The translations under genes and the position numbers were made by a program. The notes under the pieces were generated by a model that saw only the letters and a list, made by a program, of their open reading frames with translations, made no database searches and was not told the origin of the DNA. Below, one piece after another: positions 33,808 to 42,316 of a DNA stretch of 48,227 nt; position 1 is the stretch's first letter, and the number at the start of each line of letters is the position of its first letter. This stretch comes from a virus: the IMG/VR virus record IMGVR_UViG_3300021197_001498, positions 1-48,227 of that record; one strand, 5' to 3'.

Positions 33808-36213
33808 CTAAGCCATGTAATCGTGCATAGGAAGATCAACATGGTTGGATGTTCCATCATGTTCATCGCCAATCCAAAGCCAACTTCTTCCCTTGCTCCG
33901 GCTCTTGGAGTCACACAAGGGCTTCATAGGATCAAGGGTCATCATGTTCTTTATCCAAGTGGTGCATCCCTTGGGGGACATTGTGTTGTCGATGACATCC
34001 TGTGCCTGTAACTCTTGGTACAAGGTACGACGTTGTATACGCACGGCACTCGTCATGGGATCGAGGCCCTTCTTCTCGATCATCTTCATGATGCAAGATG
34101 CCACCTCCTCTGCCTCCTCCAGATCGGAGTCGACCTCAGGCCGCATGGACTGGTAGTGGTGCGCGATCTCATCTGCATTCTCAAACCTCTCAAGCAGTGC
34201 CCTTTGCCAAGGCGCCCACCTGTCCAAGAACGAAGAAGATAGGGTCGACCTCTTGTCTGTCTCCAGCCAAGCGATCAGGTCTGAGATCAACTGTGCCCTC
34301 TTATCTTGCATGAACCGCTCCTTCCACTCCGAGAAGTCGGACTGGTGCTTGGCAGTTCCAATGTTGATGATGATCGCACGCTCGGCCAAGTCGCGACTGA
34401 GGCTGGGTGTGTTGGCCGTAATGAACCACGTCAGCAGGTTGGGCCTACTGAACTGACCCTTGTACATCTTCTTGCCGTCGATGTTCCGGGCTGTGATCGC
34501 ACCCTCAAGGCCACCCCTAGACAGGCGAGACTTCAGGTTGTCGATGAGCACACACCTCTGGGCCAACGCCTCATCAGACAAGAGGCGTGCACGAACTGCC
34601 TCCCAATCCTCACGCTCGGTGATGGACGGAGCACCACCCCAGATCTCACAGATCAGGGACGCAGTAGTTGTCTTGCCTACGCCGCGGCCATGCTTGGATG
34701 TGAACACGAAGGCTGGCCGTGTACCAGCAGGCCCGCCCCATCCGGGTGTGGCGAGGGCGGCGATCATCAACTGCTTGTCGATGTCAGTCTCGGGGTTCAG
34801 CATCGAGACGAGTTCGTCCAAGGCCTCACCGGTTGGCGGGGGGAGTTCACACCCCATGTAGTACACGCCGGGAACCTCGGGTGTGTGAGGCAAGAGTTCA
34901 ATGGACTGGTAACTGGGCTTGGCCTCGGCCAGCATGTACTCGTAGATTTCCTTCTTGGTACTCGGGTTCCTCTTGGCACTTGATTCTCGGTCGACGCACT
35001 CCCGGGAGGTCCAGCGAATATCGCAGTCCCTCATAAGGTAGGCAAACAAGGCGGCCTCGTTGGTGATATACCTGAACGCTGATGTGCTCGGCAGTTCCCC
35101 TTTCGGCGGTGGGTCACCCGGCCCGAAAAGCATCCCGTTCACCGTACGAGGCCACCCTTGGTTTGACTCTTGAACCAGTTCACATATCTTGGGGGCCGGA
35201 AGGTAGCACCTTCTGGATTCATCCCCGGTGCCCACGTCGGCAACATTGGAGACAAGCGATCGAAAGTTCCTGCCCATCATGGCAGCCTTCTCCCTCGCTT
35301 CATCGGTGCCGTGGATCATCTTCTGAATGCAAGACTCGACGGTCTCCTCATCCTCGACCCGGGCGGTCCTCGGCTTTGAGTAGGCTGACTTGATTGACTG
35401 CTCGACTTCGGTTGGGGTGAGGCCTGAGTTCATGGCTGGCCTGACCAGCATGTTCATGGCCTCCTCCTCAAGATAGCCTCGGCCCGAAAGGTCACACGAA
35501 GCAGTGAAGAGCCTGCTGTTTCTGTCCCCAACGGGCGCCCCGTGCTTCATGAAGTACAGGGTTGCCGGGTGTGGCTCGGAGGATCCATCTTGGATCTCCC
35601 GGTCGAGAGCATTGGCTGGAGGGGCTACTGTTTCCAGTGGCTGGACGGGGAAGTCTTCGATCGAATACTCCCTCGCCTTGTCCAAGTCTAGGAGCAGGCA
35701 CTCAGTGTGCGGCTCATACTTGACATTCAGGAAGCCCGGAAGTCGCATGACTCTGGGGGCGTCTTTGATCTTCGGGTCGCTGCCGCAAACGGCAATGATC
35801 CCACGCTGGTACGAGGCCCATATCTCCTCATCTTGGAGGGGCTCTTCGAGTCTCCAGTAAAAGTGGACGCCGTGTCCACTCATGATCTCAGCGGTCGGGA
35901 CCGGAAGGGCAGCGTCGGAGATGACCTGCCTTGCGTAGTCAACCGACACATTGTCGAAGTCCACGAACAGTGTGTTGAATCTTGCCACGTCCTTCGCGGA
36001 ACTACCTTGTCCACTCCTTGGGTTGGCCCCGAAGTAGATGTTCTGCCCATCAAGGTTGTGCCCCCTCATCCCAGCAATGTTCCCCTTGATATCTTCTGCC
36101 AAGATCCACTCCCTCTTGCCAGAGGGGAGCATCCGTATCTCGATCAAGTCTTTCGGGGAGAACACCGCCTCGACAAACTGTTCTGCTTGGTGCTGTTGTT
36201 CTGTTTCTTTCAT
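33808..36213 (-). CDS. Primase-helicase (AEP primase + SF3/AAA+ helicase)
   Basis: 801 residues. The N-terminal primase domain has TLFVDFDN (81-88), the metal Asp pair, SGHGVHFYWRL (112-122) and DAPRVMRLPGFLNVK, a RepB/archaeo-eukaryotic-type primase arrangement. The C-terminal motor has TSKHGRGVGKTTTAS (Walker A near 508), CVLIDNLKSRLS (Walker B) and LLTWFITANTPSLSRDLAERAIIINI (sensor and Arg region), as in primase-associated helicases. It would start and unwind replication. The iteron field lies immediately downstream. No DNA polymerase gene is visible in the window. Confidence 0.88.
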   Translation of the reverse strand: MKETEQQHQAEQFVEAVFSPKDLIEIRMLPSGKREWILAEDIKGNIAGMRGHNLDGQNIYFGANPRSGQGSSAKDVARFNTLFVDFDNVSVDYARQVISDAALPVPTAEIMSGHGVHFYWRLEEPLQDEEIWASYQRGIIAVCGSDPKIKDAPRVMRLPGFLNVKYEPHTECLLLDLDKAREYSIEDFPVQPLETVAPPANALDREIQDGSSEPHPATLYFMKHGAPVGDRNSRLFTASCDLSGRGYLEEEAMNMLVRPAMNSGLTPTEVEQSIKSAYSKPRTARVEDEETVESCIQKMIHGTDEAREKAAMMGRNFRSLVSNVADVGTGDESRRCYLPAPKICELVQESNQGWPRTVNGMLFGPGDPPPKGELPSTSAFRYITNEAALFAYLMRDCDIRWTSRECVDRESSAKRNPSTKKEIYEYMLAEAKPSYQSIELLPHTPEVPGVYYMGCELPPPTGEALDELVSMLNPETDIDKQLMIAALATPGWGGPAGTRPAFVFTSKHGRGVGKTTTASLICEIWGGAPSITEREDWEAVRARLLSDEALAQRCVLIDNLKSRLSRGGLEGAITARNIDGKKMYKGQFSRPNLLTWFITANTPSLSRDLAERAIIINIGTAKHQSDFSEWKERFMQDKRAQLISDLIAWLETDKRSTLSSSFLDRWAPWQRALLERFENADEIAHHYQSMRPEVDSDLEEAEEVASCIMKMIEKKGLDPMTSAVRIQRRTLYQELQAQDVIDNTMSPKGCTTWIKNMMTLDPMKPLCDSKSRSKGRSWLWIGDEHDGTSNHVDLPMHDYMA

Positions 36214-36243
36214 GTCGTCTTGCTCCTAAGTGTCGCCATTGTA

Positions 36244-37590
36244 TCAACCATCACCCAACATCCTGAGTATCGCATCGGACATCTTGGCTTTATTGCGCAC
36301 CGCCCAGAGTATCGTCTCGTCCGCGGTGCCCTCTGCAACCAAGTGATAGTAAGTGCATGGCCTTGTTTGTCCTTTGCGATGTATGCGATCCCTCGATTGC
36401 TGATACCTCTCGTAAGAGAAGTCCATCGAGTAGTAGATTGCATACGAAGCAGACGTAAGCGTGATGCCGTGGCCCGCCGCTGCGGGGTGGCAGATCAAGC
36501 AGTCCAGTTGTTTATCTTGGAACATCCTGATCAAGACTTCAGCATCCTTGGTTCGGCCATCAATGATTCCGCACCGCTTGCCTTTCTTGGCTGTGGCTTC
36601 GGCGATCATGTCTATCTCTGCACGGAAGTTGGCCCAGATGACTGACTGTTCGCCACCGAGTTCATCCAAGATATCTTCCAGTTCCTTGAGTTTGACTTTG
36701 TCGCTGGAATATATGGGATCGGTGCCGCCTTCCCCTTTGTAATAGAACCCACCAGTCAACTGTCGCAACTTCATCAACTTGGCTTGGCCTGCGGGGGTGA
36801 GGTTTTCGCCCTCCATTTCAGCAGCCAGACCAGCGAAGAGGAGTTCATAGGTAAGCCGGTCTTCCTTTGACAGTTCAACAGGCCGGATGACATCCGTCTG
36901 CTCAGGCAAGTCCAATGCTTCTTCCTTGGTAAGGGCCCAAGAGATAGACCTTAGTCTCCGGTTGAACTCTTCTATCTTGTCCTTCTTCGGGGCGTACCCG
37001 GTGACAACATCTCGGCCCGAGATAGGCCTCGTCTGTGCGAAGAAGAACTTGTTCGCAAAGCCAAAGAAAGATAAGCCGAATGTGTTCCGGTCGACAGCAC
37101 GAACCTGCGTGAAGTATTCGGTCGAGCAGTTAGGTGCGGGTGTCCCCGACAGGAGGTACACGCTTTCCATCATGTCGGCGAACTGGATGATCGACTTCGT
37201 TCTCTGGGCCTTGTGACTCTTGATCATCGAAGACTCGTCCAAGATAAGTCTTCGTATCCCCGCCTCTAAAAAATCTTCAACATGATTCTTGAACAGGTCG
37301 ATGTTGATGATGTACACATCAGCCTCGCTGTCCGAGATTATCTTGCGTCTCTTGTTCTTGATCTTGTCCCAGCAACAAACGACCTTCAGTCCGGGGAAGA
37401 ACCTTTCAGCGTCGTTCATCCACGCCGCCTTCATCACGGACTTGGGGCATACGACCACTGTCTTGATCGGGTAGTTCTGCACGATAGCGAGGCTACCGAC
37501 TGTCTTGCCCAGCCCCGGCTGCAACCAGAACCCGTATCGTGGATGTGTCTTGGAGATGTCAACCATCTTCTGTTGATGTTCCATCAACAT
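36244..37590 (-). CDS. SNF2-like DNA helicase/translocase
   Basis: 448 residues with the SF2 SNF2 motifs: QPGLGKTV (24-31, motif I), VVVCPKSV (Ia), LILDESS (115-121, II), LLSGTPAPN (III), SVIWANFRAEIDMIAE (IV), GHGITLTSASYAIYYS (V) and QQSRDRIHRKGQ (397-408, VI). These translocases remodel DNA-protein complexes during phage replication and recombination. GAGGAGGTGACCC precedes the ATG; this site lies within the end of 37594-37755. A very common component of phage replication modules. Confidence 0.9.
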   Translation of the reverse strand: MLMEHQQKMVDISKTHPRYGFWLQPGLGKTVGSLAIVQNYPIKTVVVCPKSVMKAAWMNDAERFFPGLKVVCCWDKIKNKRRKIISDSEADVYIINIDLFKNHVEDFLEAGIRRLILDESSMIKSHKAQRTKSIIQFADMMESVYLLSGTPAPNCSTEYFTQVRAVDRNTFGLSFFGFANKFFFAQTRPISGRDVVTGYAPKKDKIEEFNRRLRSISWALTKEEALDLPEQTDVIRPVELSKEDRLTYELLFAGLAAEMEGENLTPAGQAKLMKLRQLTGGFYYKGEGGTDPIYSSDKVKLKELEDILDELGGEQSVIWANFRAEIDMIAEATAKKGKRCGIIDGRTKDAEVLIRMFQDKQLDCLICHPAAAGHGITLTSASYAIYYSMDFSYERYQQSRDRIHRKGQTRPCTYYHLVAEGTADETILWAVRNKAKMSDAILRMLGDG

Positions 37591-37969
37591 GGGTCACCTC
37601 CTCTTTCCAGAACGTTTCTTGAACTTCTTCTTGGGGTTCGGGCGGGACCTCGTCCTGTCCTTCTCGAAGAACTCGCGCGTCCCCTTGCTGATTCCGCGAA
37701 GAGATTTCGCAGTGTTGCCCCGTCCCCTGTCTGGGCTTGGATTGATCTGAGTCATCTTCGTACTCCTTTAGGAATGCATTGAAACAATGAAGAAGGGACG
37801 CCGCCCCTTCCGTAGACGGCGTCCCCTCATAGATGTAAGCACATTGCGTGGGGTCGAGAAGATACTCGGCTCCCTCCATGCAACTCGCCTGATCAAACAT
37901 GACGAGCGGCTTACTATCCCCCATCTCGACGACGTGTCCGTGAAATGGACCGCCAACTAACTGAGCCAT
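37559..37969 (-). CDS. GPFHG-type small protein with overlapping C-terminus
   Basis: 136 residues. The first 80 (MAQLVGGPFHGHVVEMGD...YIYEG...LLHCFNAFLKEYEDD) look like a genuine small globular protein; GGPFHG openings are common in small phage proteins. The remaining residues are Gln/Glu/Arg-rich and overlap a separate basic gene in another frame (37594-37755), then run 32 nt into the helicase gene. They may be a by-product of the other frame. ATG 37969 is chosen; ATG 37984 is possible, and neither has a strong ribosome binding site. Confidence 0.55.
   Translation of the reverse strand: MAQLVGGPFHGHVVEMGDSKPLVMFDQASCMEGAEYLLDPTQCAYIYEGTPSTEGAASLLHCFNAFLKEYEDDSDQSKPRQGTGQHCEISSRNQQGDARVLREGQDEVPPEPQEEVQETFWKEEVTHVDGTSTEDG
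37594..37755 (-). CDS. Nested basic small protein
   Basis: 53 residues, MTQINPSPDRGRGNTAKSLR...NPKKKFKKRSGKRR, very basic. It lies out of frame inside 37559-37969. AAAGGAG (37763-37769) precedes ATG 37755 by 7 nt, an ideal site, and the gene ends in TGA 3 nt before the helicase ATG, whose own AGGAGG lies at its 3' end. These features make it as credible as its host frame. It may bind nucleic acid. It is absent from simple long-frame lists. Confidence 0.6.
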   Translation of the reverse strand: MTQINPSPDRGRGNTAKSLRGISKGTREFFEKDRTRSRPNPKKKFKKRSGKRR

Positions 37970-38026
37970 CTTGCGCCCACTCATCGTGTAACACACACGG
38001 TGAGAGTGAGTCTTGTGCGCTCAAGA

Positions 38027-38752
38027 TCAGATAGGGAGGCCATCTTCATCCACGTCGGCCTTGGCCACCAACTGGGTCGGATCGCCGAGGCGTTCATACC
38101 AATCAGCAGCGGACTGGATGTGTTCATCCGTTGCGTTACCGGCAGGACGTGGCACGGGGATGAGTGCTGATCCTTCAGCAAACTTCTTATCCCGCAAGTC
38201 CAACATGTACGCCCCGGGCGTCACCGCCTCCCCCTTTGCGGAGGCCATCGACTGTCGAGATGCTTCGAGACGCATGATCGCCTGACCCGACTTGATGCTT
38301 GTCTTCTTGAAAGACAAGATAACCGGGATCTGGTGGCCTTCGAACAGAACCACCCAGTTCACATGCTTCACGGCTGCGGTGCCCACTCCCTTCTTGCCTG
38401 TTCCCCAGACAAGATCTTCGGCAGGGACATCGGTCTTGTTCATGGTTCGGTACTCGATGCCGGAGCCTGCCCCACCATCAGCGTACTTGATCCATTCGTT
38501 GTACCCCATGATCGGTACGAACTTGACGCCCTCGATGTCGATGGCTCCGCCTGTGCTGGCGAAGACCCACGTTCCCCGGTCGTGCTCGCCGTGCATCTCT
38601 CGCTCCATCTGCGTACCTTGGATAAGGGACAGGCGGTCGAGGGAAAAATCTTCCTGCTCGGCGTTCATCATTGACCCGAACCCAGAGGGCATGGGTGACG
38701 CGAGGTCTGTGGGTGCGTCTTCCTTCTTCACGATATTGCTCTTAGTAGTCAT
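38027..38752 (-). CDS. Putative ssDNA-binding protein
   Basis: 241 residues. FSLDRLSLIQGTQMEREM, then TGGAIDIEGVKFVPIMGYNEWIKY, HVNWVVLFEGHQIPVILSFKKTSIKSGQAIMRLEASRQ, and YMLDLRDKKF...ADWYERL follow a pattern I associate with phage replication proteins of unknown name, one group of which is treated as single-stranded DNA-binding. Position with the helicase, primase and zinc-ribbon genes fits. Acidic C-terminus (DVDEDGLPI), as in SSBs. The AAAGGAACGACGCA leader is shared with the two genes upstream. Functional call is tentative. Confidence 0.45.
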   Translation of the reverse strand: MTTKSNIVKKEDAPTDLASPMPSGFGSMMNAEQEDFSLDRLSLIQGTQMEREMHGEHDRGTWVFASTGGAIDIEGVKFVPIMGYNEWIKYADGGAGSGIEYRTMNKTDVPAEDLVWGTGKKGVGTAAVKHVNWVVLFEGHQIPVILSFKKTSIKSGQAIMRLEASRQSMASAKGEAVTPGAYMLDLRDKKFAEGSALIPVPRPAGNATDEHIQSAADWYERLGDPTQLVAKADVDEDGLPI

Positions 38753-38764
38753 TGCGTCGTTCCT

Positions 38765-39166
38765 TTACGATCTGCGAAATGCAACTTTGGTAACGGGCAT
38801 GAGAGTCAGACCAACTGGCAACTCACCCCCGCTATCAACAAACTCTCGTACCTTGGCACCCGACATCCTACGCTGGATGAAGTCGTGCCTACCTGTGTTG
38901 GCGCACCATCGAAAGATTTCGTCGAAGTGCTCGGGATCGTACGATGGTACCAACTCATCCTTCACTGACAGGGTCAGGCCTGCCGAGTTGTTCTTGACCG
39001 AGTCAATGCCAGCGTCCTCCATCTCCTTCTGGATCAGGCGGGACAGGGACTCCTTGGTTTCCTTGAGCCCCTTCAAGTCTGCGTTCACTCGGTCGATGCC
39101 ATCGAGGATGGCCCGCATCTGTAGGGCCAACTGGCCCAGTTTGCTTTGCTCTTCTGTCGTACTCAT
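38765..39166 (-). CDS. Conserved coiled-coil phage protein
   Basis: 133 residues. A helical N-terminus (LGQLALQMRAILDGIDRVNADLKGLKETKESLSRLIQKEMEDAGIDSV, about 10-57) is followed by a beta-rich half with SGAKVREFVDSGGELPVGLTLMP. The coiled-coil plus 'G----V---G-ELP-G' pattern recurs in phage replication operons without an assigned role. ATG overlaps the previous stop (ATGA), and GGAGTAAAGCGCA precedes it. Confidence 0.65.
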   Translation of the reverse strand: MSTTEEQSKLGQLALQMRAILDGIDRVNADLKGLKETKESLSRLIQKEMEDAGIDSVKNNSAGLTLSVKDELVPSYDPEHFDEIFRWCANTGRHDFIQRRMSGAKVREFVDSGGELPVGLTLMPVTKVAFRRS

Positions 39167-39327
39167 TGCGCTTTACTCCTTGCGTTCTTATCTGCACACT
39201 TAGGGCAGATGGTGACCTTGCGTCCAGTCCTACCGTTCTTCATCTTGGTTGGCTGGCCGTCATCGAATGTCTTCTTCTTCTTGCACCCGAAGCATGTGTA
39301 CGACAGGTGCCATATGGTTTCACTCAT
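39163..39327 (-). CDS. Small zinc-ribbon protein
   Basis: 54 residues with two Cys pairs, TCFGCKKKK (Cys near 12 and 15) and ICPKCADK (near 42 and 45), separated by a basic linker. A one-zinc ribbon that could bind DNA, RNA or RNA polymerase. ATG 39327 is preceded by AAGGAG in the repeated leader form AAGGAGTACAACGCA. A start at 39495 would need the structured untranslated leader to be coding, so I reject it. It is the first gene after the perfect promoter at 39649-39676. Confidence 0.7.
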   Translation of the reverse strand: MSETIWHLSYTCFGCKKKKTFDDGQPTKMKNGRTGRKVTICPKCADKNARSKAQ

Positions 39328-39722
39328 TGCGTTGTACTCCTTGCGTTGTGTGCCAAAGTGAGAAGGCGGGATGAGTGGTTTCCCAGTGGCGGCGACGGCT
39401 TGGTGCCGCATGCATGTTGCCTCCCACCTACCACCCGCCTTGTCGGCACCTGCCTTGCATGGACTGGCACCTATCTCACTCGCTAGCACAGACAAATAAA
39501 TCCCCGTTCACTTTCGTCGCTGGTCAAGGCACGGGGACACACCTCTCCCTTTTCAAGGGTTCCCCTCGGCTGACACCGGGGGGAACCGCGGTGGAAATCC
39601 AAGACCAACCGCAAGCCTTTTTGTGTCGGACTCAAGACCTAGGCCTACATTATACATACCCTGAGCATGTTGTCAAGGGGCATAATAGGAAATCCGAAAC
39701 AAATCTATTTATGTGATCAGCC
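39328..39722. other. 395-bp structured leader between early and replication blocks
   Basis: No gene is supported. On the leftward transcript there are several pairable segments: GGTTCCCC/GGGGAACC around 39568-39597, CCCTT/AAGGG flanking TTC near 39547-39559, and CCCCGT/ACGGGG around 39502-39536, which precedes ATTTATTT (leftward) like a terminator. The perfect promoter lies at its right part. Such a leader of about 300 nt ahead of the zinc-ribbon gene suggests attenuation, a small RNA or antitermination control. Confidence 0.5.
39649..39676 (-). promoter_or_regulatory. Perfect sigma-70 promoter, leftward
   Basis: On the minus strand TTGACA (39671-39676) and TATAAT (39649-39654) are both exact consensus, with a 16-bp spacer. 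Transcription would start near 39642 and run into the replication genes. The same layout recurs at 44599-44626. Confidence 0.88.
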
Positions 39723-40052
39723 CTAAGACCACGGTTCGATTTCCGTGATGTTCTCCTGCACGTATTCGAGTGCAAGATTCTTGATGGTTCTGAACTGCTC
39801 ATCCGTGATCGGCATGGTCTCGGGCTTGTCCTCGTACTTGCCATCCTTCCAGTCGAAGTGGTGGACCTCATCCCAGTCCCCGAAGACTATCCCGTGGATG
39901 GTGACTGAGTCTTCGTCCGCCACAGTGTGGCCCCAGTCATCTTCCGTCGTGCTGAACTCAGCCAAGATAGAGTGGATCCGGTACTGCTTCACGCCGTCCC
40001 TCGGCCTGATGCTGGTGATGGGGTGGTCGATGTCATCGAACATATATCTCAT
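39723..40052 (-). CDS. Unrecognised acidic early protein
   Basis: 109 residues: MRYMFDDIDHPITSIRPRDGVKQYRIHSIL, a hydrophilic acidic middle with VTIHGIVFGDWDEVHHFDWKDGKY, and helical TDEQFRTIKNLALEYVQENI. ATG 40052 follows AAGGAG and overlaps the previous stop (ATGA). No family is recognised; small acidic early proteins often bind host enzymes. Confidence 0.65.
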   Translation of the reverse strand: MRYMFDDIDHPITSIRPRDGVKQYRIHSILAEFSTTEDDWGHTVADEDSVTIHGIVFGDWDEVHHFDWKDGKYEDKPETMPITDEQFRTIKNLALEYVQENITEIEPWS

Positions 40053-40573
40053 GCTGCCGCTCCTTCGTTGTGCGGCCACCACTCTGGGGCCGGCCGGCCA
40101 CGGTCCCACTTGGCAATGTGGTCCTTGAAGTTTATGTAGTACCTGCGGTAGGCCTCGATTGGACTCTTCATCTTGCACCCGTCTGGCAAAGCCTGCGCGA
40201 ACCGGCTAGTGCGGAGCGTGTTCATGCTCGGGATGCGATCGGCGAACTTGATCATGTGTCGGATCGCTATCTCGCACGCATGTATCTTGCCGTATCTGTG
40301 CGTGTACTCACCGCACAGGGACAAACCGTACCAGCCAAGCCAGTTGAAGTTTGCCCGACGCTCGCCCGCCCAGAGAGTGCAGGGATGATGGGGGTGGGCA
40401 TTGCCGTACGGCTTGCCCGACTTGGTCAACGGCATGTCGATGTCCGTGCAGCCGTGGTGCCGCATGGCTGACGCCATCATCTGGGCCGCCTCTAGTGGCA
40501 TCTTGACGACGTGCTTGTCGCAGTGCATGATCGCCGCCTCATGCGGGTCCTTGTCTAGTACAAAAATGTTCAT
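40049..40573 (-). CDS. Conserved phage protein (CDKHVVKM type)
   Basis: 174 residues. The opening MNIFVLDKDPHEAAIMHCDKHVVKMPLEAAQMM, the middle PHHPCTLWAGERRANFNWLGWYGLSLCGEYTHRYGKIHAC, and RFAQALPDGCK...AYRRYYINFKDHIAKWDRGRPAPEWW match a protein common in tailed phages, including cyanophages. Many His and Cys residues suggest metal binding. Its role is not established to my knowledge; I do not assign one. Confidence 0.82.
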   Translation of the reverse strand: MNIFVLDKDPHEAAIMHCDKHVVKMPLEAAQMMASAMRHHGCTDIDMPLTKSGKPYGNAHPHHPCTLWAGERRANFNWLGWYGLSLCGEYTHRYGKIHACEIAIRHMIKFADRIPSMNTLRTSRFAQALPDGCKMKSPIEAYRRYYINFKDHIAKWDRGRPAPEWWPHNEGAAA

Positions 40574-40579
40574 CGCTGT

Positions 40580-41113
40580 TTATCCTTGTGTTACAGATTT
40601 ATTCTTACCTTGTCCCTTTGCTTTTCGTACTCTCGATTGTGCCTTGTCCATAAGGCTGAGCGTGGATACCTCGCTGCTCTTGACTGCGCCGACGGACACG
40701 GTTGGGCTACCTACCACCTCTTCAATAGCAGAGGCGTCAGACGTACGGCGTTCGATGAATCGATCAAGGTACAGGCCCAACTCAGATTCGTCCTTCGAAA
40801 AATCCAGAGCCATGACTCGGTTGTCACCATACTTCCAACAGTACACGGCGCCAACCTTTGACTTGTATGTACCTGAACATAAGCGGCACAGGTCCAGCAT
40901 AGTTTCGTGTTGCCACATGTCTGACGCCGTGGCATGCACGCTTGCCGTGACGAACGGGTGCGATTCATTTGGCGTCAGGTCATCGATCTCAACGATGGCC
41001 ACGCTCAACTTGTAACCGTCGCGTATGAAATCCTGGACCTCTTGACTGGAGATCGCCCGGATCAGTTGTGACTCTGCTTCTTGTTCGCTTCCTAACTTCA
41101 CACTTCTAGGCAT
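40580..41113 (-). CDS. Unrecognised early protein
   Basis: 177 residues. The N-terminal half is mixed alpha/beta (EVQDFIRDGYKLSVAIVEIDDLTPNESHPFVTASVHATA); around 70-85 is a Cys pair in MLDLCRLCSGTYKSKVGAVYCW; the C-terminus is polar and basic (QSRVRKAKGQGKNKSV). GGAGG lies 5 nt before the start, which overlaps the preceding gene. No family is recognised. Confidence 0.65.
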   Translation of the reverse strand: MPRSVKLGSEQEAESQLIRAISSQEVQDFIRDGYKLSVAIVEIDDLTPNESHPFVTASVHATASDMWQHETMLDLCRLCSGTYKSKVGAVYCWKYGDNRVMALDFSKDESELGLYLDRFIERRTSDASAIEEVVGSPTVSVGAVKSSEVSTLSLMDKAQSRVRKAKGQGKNKSVTQG

Positions 41114-41414
41114 TGCATCCTCCAGCCCTCAAGATCCTCTTGGTTGTCCTTGTCAGCGACAACTTGCCGTCGCTTGTCCAAGGCTGCCAACGCAGCAGCC
41201 CTACCTTGCACATAACTTTCATTGTCCTGCGAATACTCCTGTCTTTGAACAAGATATGTTTCATCGCTTCTGCTTTGCCCGGTTGCTTCTCGCTTATGAC
41301 GAGAACACGGACTACCTCTATGGCTGTTGGGGTAGCCAAGATACGAAGCCTCTCTGCTGCGAGTGCAAAGTCATGCAGCAGTTCAAAGTTCAGGGTCGGA
41401 TTCTTTGGTTCCAT
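41106..41414 (-). CDS. Winged-helix DNA-binding protein
   Basis: 102 residues with a compact helix-turn-helix and wing pattern: LHDFALAAERLRILATPTAIEVVRVLVISE, KAEAMKHILFKDRSIRRTMKVMCKVGLLRWQ, then TSDGKLSLTRTTKRILR. It resembles winged-helix regulators of the MarR/ArsR fold and may regulate early transcription. ATG 41414; an in-frame TTG at 41423 is possible. Confidence 0.6.
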   Translation of the reverse strand: MEPKNPTLNFELLHDFALAAERLRILATPTAIEVVRVLVISEKQPGKAEAMKHILFKDRSIRRTMKVMCKVGLLRWQPWTSDGKLSLTRTTKRILRAGGCNA

Positions 41415-41835
41415 ATCTTCCAAGGGTCATCAACTCCAACGCGGACAACTGCTCGAACCGAGGATCGTTGCCACCAAACTTGTATTCCAGTTTGGTATCT
41501 TCGGGATCACTCTCAACATCCGGGTTCAGGTCGATCGGATTCTCCGGGAGAATCTTCCTCGGTATCTTGCTGTTCGGACTGAGTTCGATTGGCCGCACGT
41601 TCTCTGGCTTCAGCCCATATACCTTGAGCCGCTCGGTCAAAGATTCCTGATACTTCTTCAAAGATCGTTCGATTGTTCTCGCTGTTTGTATTCGCCATTT
41701 CTCACCCTTCCCCTTGAAGGGCCCTTCAAGATATAGAAGGGCCCACTCAAGAGACTGCGCCTGCCAGAGCAGGCGAGTTATGTTTTTGCGGACTGCCTTG
41801 AGGCTCCGCTTGCGATCACGCATGTGCTTCAGCAT
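41383..41835 (-). CDS. Unrecognised basic-then-acidic early protein
   Basis: 150 residues. The first 70 are very basic and helical (RDRKRSLKAVRKNITRLLWQAQSLEWALLYLEGPF, RTIERSLKKYQESLTERLKVYG), the last 50 acidic (PIDLNPDVESDPEDTKLEYKF). Its stop overlaps the winged-helix gene by 32 nt. No family is recognised. Confidence 0.65.
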   Translation of the reverse strand: MLKHMRDRKRSLKAVRKNITRLLWQAQSLEWALLYLEGPFKGKGEKWRIQTARTIERSLKKYQESLTERLKVYGLKPENVRPIELSPNSKIPRKILPENPIDLNPDVESDPEDTKLEYKFGGNDPRFEQLSALELMTLGRYGTKESDPEL

Positions 41836-41838
41836 CGG

Positions 41839-42243
41839 TCAGAACATCTCCTGTATCTTCCGTAGGAGAATGTCCTTGACCTTATCTTCCTCGGATCTTG
41901 GCCCCGTGTCCCTGTCGATAGATACCCGGTGGATATCTTCGATGTCGAGACCGAAGCCCAACTTCATTGCCTCGAAGAACATCTCGGACGCACTCTTGTA
42001 ATCCGAGTTGGCCAACTCAAGACACATCTCAAATACCGTGCGGATCAGGCTGCTCAGGATTGCCGTAGGCTCGTGACCCATCAGGTCAAGATTCCTACCT
42101 CCGACTGCACAGGGGAAGTCGACCGTCCCATCTTCGTGCTGCATGACAGCGGATACCAGCATCACGATAGGGCTGTCAGGCAGAGCCTCCTCGGCTCGCT
42201 TCATGGCCTCCGTAAATGCTTCACGATAATCTTCTTTATTCAT
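41839..42243 (-). CDS. Unrecognised early protein
   Basis: 134 residues, acidic and probably helical (DYREAFTEAMKRAEEALPD, ILSSLIRTVFEMCLELANSDYKSASEMFFEAMKLGFGL), with a beta stretch between (PIVMLVSAVMQHEDGTVDFPCAVGG). TAGGAG precedes ATG 42243; the longer start at 42285 would cross the terminator stem region. No family is recognised. Confidence 0.68.
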   Translation of the reverse strand: MNKEDYREAFTEAMKRAEEALPDSPIVMLVSAVMQHEDGTVDFPCAVGGRNLDLMGHEPTAILSSLIRTVFEMCLELANSDYKSASEMFFEAMKLGFGLDIEDIHRVSIDRDTGPRSEEDKVKDILLRKIQEMF

Positions 42244-42273
42244 TGTCAATACTCCTACGTGTGTGCCTAAACG

Positions 42274-42300
42274 AACACGGCCCAAAGATAGGGCCGCGTT
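42274..42300 (-). terminator. Terminator with motif-like loop, leftward
   Basis: In leftward RNA AACGCGGCCC (42291-42300) pairs with GGGCCGTGTT (42274-42283), including one G-U pair, around the loop TATCTTT (42284-42290). On the opposite strand the G-U would be an A-C mismatch, which supports leftward use. It follows the gene at 42317-42739. Confidence 0.72.
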
Positions 42301-42316
42301 CTGAAAAGAGAAGAGG

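Noticed and set aside
39327-39495. Longer 110-residue start of the zinc-ribbon gene
   Set aside because: The extension would turn the structured leader into coding sequence and lacks a ribosome binding site, while ATG 39327 has an excellent one.
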